DNA from: Petunia secreta
Taxonomy: Eukaryota; Streptophyta; Magnoliopsida; Solanales; Solanaceae
Length of the DNA stretch: 64,000 bases
Reading direction: 5' to 3'
Assembly (NCBI GenBank): GCA_029990175.1
Contig: JARKIP010000011.1
Span: 27,564,001-27,628,000 of the forward strand
Shown here: positions 60,513-64,000 of the stretch, one piece after another
Position numbering within the stretch: the stretch's first letter is position 1
How the letters are laid out: every line of letters starts with the position of its first letter
Made by a program: the position numbers and the translations under genes
The notes under the pieces: model-generated
What the model was told of the DNA's origin: nothing
Database searches by the model: none
The model's input: the letters and a program-made list of their open reading frames with translations, nothing else

Positions 60513-61437
60513 TGTTGAGTTTAAGTTTTGATAATGACAAATATAAGATTACACGTCACTAATGACTGCCATTCACGATGCAGGAAAAGATTGTGGAAGA
60601 TATTGAAAGAAAGAAGATTCTACAGTCCTGATTTGGTGTAGCAGCTAACTTAGGAAAATATTCTCTGTGATTGCGCCTTTATGACGGAGCAACTATCTAA
60701 TGAAAGTCTTGATATGAAATCGCACCTCTAGGTTTAACGGGAACATGTTCCCACACAGCTCCAGCCTTATTCTCGAAAAGATATTTATATTTTTTGAGAA
60801 TCAAGTCTCTTGGGTCATATCTCTCTCTTCCTTACTCGGTGCATTTTCATCCCTCTTTCATAGAAATATTCTCCAATCCCTGTGTCTGCGCAAATCATAT
60901 CAGCAAAGCATATCAATCAAGGACTCAAGAAGATCCGACCTAGTGCTATATATATATTGAAGGGTTCCTGCCGTTTGAGTTACGCTTCTATTTACAATCT
61001 GCTCTTTCTCTCAAACCTTTTACTTTGTAAATCCACTGTGTACTTGTGAGTCTAGCAGTGTAAGAAAAGAAAAGAAGGAGAGTTCTTGTAGAGGTAATAG
61101 TTTTGTCATAGAAGTTGGTCTGATCAACTATAAATCAGACAAGTCCGTTGTTGGTGAGCGTGACATGACGTTTGTGGTTAACGATAAACCATACATATAA
61201 TCACACCCTTTGAAGAGCTTAAGAGAGAGACCCTCCCTTGTGACCCAAGGGGACTTATTAGGAACGAATTAGTTCTGAACCAGTATAAAATACTGTGTCC
61301 ACTCAGATTTACTTTATCGCTTTTATTCTGCTGCATTTACTTTATTGTTAATTCTAAGTCGACTAATCTTCTGCTAAGTCAACTAAAAAAAGAAAATCGA
61401 ACAATTCACCCCACTCTTATACTTTCAATTGGTAACA
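60513..61437 (+). repeat. 5' LTR of a second Copia element
   Basis: Starts TGTTGAGTTTAAGTTTTG and ends CTTATACTTTCA. Two bases later comes a PBS-like TGGTAACAGAACTTGG (61440), similar to TGGTATCAGAGC. A TATATATATA stretch lies at about 60947-60957. The partner LTR is outside the window. Confidence 0.7.
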
Positions 61438-61479
61438 GAACTTGGTCTCACATTGTTTAACAGCAAATGAGAAAAGATC

Positions 61480-61788
61480 ATGTCTTCACACGTTGTCAAT
61501 GGAGCTCTACTGCAAGAGGGAACTTCTGCCACCCGGCCTCCTTACTTTAATGGTAAGCGTTATAGTCATTGGAAGATTCGTATGGAAACATACATAAAAT
61601 CGGTTGACTATAAGATCTGGTGTGTCATTAAGAAGGGACCCTATGATATTTCCACCACTAACCCTACAAAGAAGGAAGGTGATCCTCTCAATGTTCCAGT
61701 CAATCTCAATATGGACGACTACACTGACGAACAAAGAGAAGTCATCCAACTAAACTACAAAGCTGTAAACATTCTATACAATGCTATC
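61480..61788 (+). pseudogene. Copia Gag N-terminus, truncated by an insertion
   Basis: The ORF starts at 61480. RPPYFNGKRYSHWKIRMETY (about residues 19-38) then KIWCVIKKGPY match the start of the Copia gag domain. The match ends at NAI (61787), where a new LTR begins. The last 15 codons of the open frame, to 61833, come from that LTR. Confidence 0.85.
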
Positions 61789-63133
61789 TGTTGCTCCCAA
61801 ACGCACACGCAAGTATACGTGGTCGACAAGTAATAAAGTGATAAATCGAGTATCGTTCCCACGAGGACTATGCAGACTGAGTTCCAGCAAATAATTTATT
61901 TAAACTATTCAAGGATCTTTTTCCAATAGTGAGGATTTTGTTAACTAAAGAACAGTAATTAAATGGTAAAAGTTAATTCAAGCAATGGAGCAAAAGTTGG
62001 TTGTTATCAGTAATAAGGAGACGGTCCAGGGTCAGAGTTACGAACAATCCAGTTGAGTTTTCCAATTGATTCCACTCCTTAAATCCCGGGTTACTAACTA
62101 ACAGATTAAATGTACCCGTGAAAACCTTTCGATTCTTCACGGTCTATGCAGGCTACTCCAATCCCTATATGTCTATGGGTTGAATCACGTGCACGCATTA
62201 ACGAATTCTGTAATTAATTAAACTAGGCGAGCAAGTATATGTCTATCCTACTCACAAATTGGTTCCCCGATGCCCGGGTTCACAAACTAGTCATATTCTT
62301 TCTTATTACGTAATTAAATTCCCTCTTTCGAGTTCAATCTAAAAACCATAGATAATGCGTAATAATCGGGCCCTGACAATTACACAAGTGAAATCAAGAA
62401 AGAATAAGTAACCCGTAATGGGATTCAATTAATGGGAATCAATCTTCAAACATCAACCTTCATGTAATACTCTAACCCTAGAACGATAGATTTAGCCACG
62501 CATACTCATAATAACAACACAAGAAATTGATGAAATAATGAAATAATGATGAAATAGATTAATGGAAGGAAGAAAAAACCTTGTTCTTGATGTTATGAGC
62601 TCTCCAAATTGCTCCAAAGTCTGAACTCCTATCAAAAACTAATTAAAAGAGTATTTATAGGGTTTACAAAAGCCTAGTAATAAGTTAGACCCAATCCTAG
62701 ACGAAATAGGAAGTAAAAACGCGCACAAGGGGCGCTATAACGGGCGCCCCGCGCCCCGGAACGCGTGACCTTGGACAGAACCCGTCGAAAACTCCCCGCG
62801 TTTGGCACGCGCCGCACAAGGAATCGCGCCTAGCCACTGCGCGCTATAAGTGGCGCGGCGCATGGGCTAGGGCGCCAGGCCATTTTCCTGTTCCGTTCCT
62901 CCTTTTCTCGTTTCGTGTTGTGCCTTCGTGTGCTCGATCCAATCCTCAATCAAAATCCAATCTTTTCTTGCTCAATCATGCTCTTAAAAGCTCCAATTGC
63001 ACTGCATAACAACCTACATACACACGACATAAAATTAGTGTAAAACCACATTCATAAACTATAAAACGAGCGAATAAAGTATCCAAACGTAAGGAAATAT
63101 TAAGGAAATATTGGCATAAAATGCCAAACATCA
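61789..63133 (-). repeat. 3' LTR of a Ty3/gypsy-like element (minus orientation)
   Basis: On the minus strand it runs from TGATGTTTGGCAT (63133) to TTTGGGAGCAACA (61789). It is preceded on the minus strand by a PPT-like AAGTGTGGGGTGG. A minus-strand TATA (CTATAAATACTC) lies near 62650. A GC-rich island sits at about 62715-62880. The left target duplication would be the five bases before 61789 (CTATC). The other end is outside the window. Confidence 0.75.
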
Positions 63134-64000
63134 CCACCCCACACTTGAACCTTTGCTCGCCCTCGAGCAATCACAAATAACTTCCAACCTAGGTAGAACA
63201 GGTCTGCCCATGACTATGGTTGATACCGATCATTGAACAAATGCGCACATGACTACTATGGATCCACAAACATGCCAACAATTTATCAAAATCAAAAATA
63301 TGAGAACAACCACCCCAAAATAGCTCAAATGCACAAACTCAACTTAATGCAACCATGCTCCCACAAAATCACACCTATCTACTCAACCAAGAAGCCACCA
63401 ACTTCACCTATTTCATGCAAACCACGTGCCCTCACCAATATGAAGCAAAAGAGTGCCCCCCAAAGATCACACACAACAATCAATATAATGAATAGAACGG
63501 GGGCAATAACAAATGAATTCACTCACTCTCACGAAAATCTCACACGTCACACACAATGTACCATAGGCTTGCCCGTAGTGTAGGACTCCACTAATGTAAG
63601 CTCACTCCAATCGGGATTAACTAGGACTTTAGAAAGGTCGTAATGTAGGCTAAGAGGCGGGTAGGATACATATGGTAATAGTGACTACCTCCCTAAGCAC
63701 TTTAATATATCACATTCAAATTAAGCATCAATCTCATCAAGCCACCCAATCAACACTTCTACACATACACCTTCTCACAAATAGCATTTTTCTATTAAGC
63801 ACGCACTAGCAAGGAATGGATATCTTTTTCTCTTCTTATTTCCTCTTTTCACAAAATTTTTTTTCTTTTTCTTTTCTTTTCAACTTTGCTACTTTTTTTC
63901 TTTTCTTTTTTCAATTTCATCCAACCTTGCCAATGCTTTTCACTACTTCACAAATTTTACAATTATTCCCCTTCATTAGTTCCACTCAAAAACCTCCCAA
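63134..64000 (-). mobile_element. Internal 3' region of the same gypsy-like element
   Basis: On the minus strand the text just before the LTR is TTGCTCGAGGGCGAGCAAAGGTTCAAGTGTGGGG, the usual pre-PPT sequence of many plant gypsy elements. No pol motif is seen before the window ends. 63830-63920 is a pyrimidine-rich tract. Confidence 0.5.

Noticed and set aside
1..64000. tRNA, rRNA or organellar DNA insertions
   Set aside because: I saw no cloverleaf with intact B box, no rRNA core motifs and no plastid or mitochondrial gene. A dedicated scan would be needed to exclude short ones.

Overview
This is a piece of a plant nuclear genome: AT-rich, dominated by nested LTR retrotransposons and MITEs, with one spliced host gene. 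The repeat families (chromovirus LTRs, Tat/Ogre-like elements, AACCAAACCG-rich MITEs) and the plastid-type gene point to a eudicot, most likely a member of the Solanaceae. The species cannot be fixed from the sequence alone.

Layout. 1-4030: right end of a Tat-lineage Ty3/gypsy element, with a 3' LTR on the + strand and a broken multi-exon antisense gene upstream of it. 4031-12050: old repeat debris, including a minus-strand LTR/PPT junction related to the element at 18-29 kb, a 45-bp in-frame tandem repeat and Copia remnants. 12130-14837: a solo LTR with a perfect 5-bp target duplication, sitting in an AACCAAACCG MITE. 15268-30430: a minus-strand chromovirus (LTR, chromodomain, integrase) split by a complete, young, 11.2-kb non-autonomous element (18171-29405; LTRs about 2.6 kb; target duplication GTAAT; PBS matching tRNA-Arg). 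30430-30545: a LINE reverse-transcriptase scrap. 31396-33027: a hAT-like element with an 8-bp target duplication, holding a Mutator-like MITE with a 9-bp target duplication.

34932-45759 is a Copia element (target duplication AATTG) with a broken gag-pol. Its right LTR is split by a second, nearly intact retroelement on the minus strand (39881-45593; target duplication ATATA). That inner element carries no recognisable RT or integrase but a 1094-codon ORF whose middle resembles a retropepsin that has lost its catalytic aspartate. It is the best candidate here for an undescribed system.

48189-55823 is the one host gene: ten exons that splice into an open 716-codon type III 1-deoxy-D-xylulose-5-phosphate synthase-like protein. 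Its catalytic histidine and the GDG thiamine-diphosphate motif are replaced, so it may not be an active DXS. To its right lie a 1.17-kb long-TIR Mutator-like MITE (57169-58341), a small MITE (59986-60510), a truncated Copia gag with its 5' LTR (60513-61788), and a minus-strand LTR (61789-63133) whose element runs off the window.

The retroelements are parasites rather than a cooperating gene set. Their nesting gives a relative insertion order that can be read directly from the target duplications.
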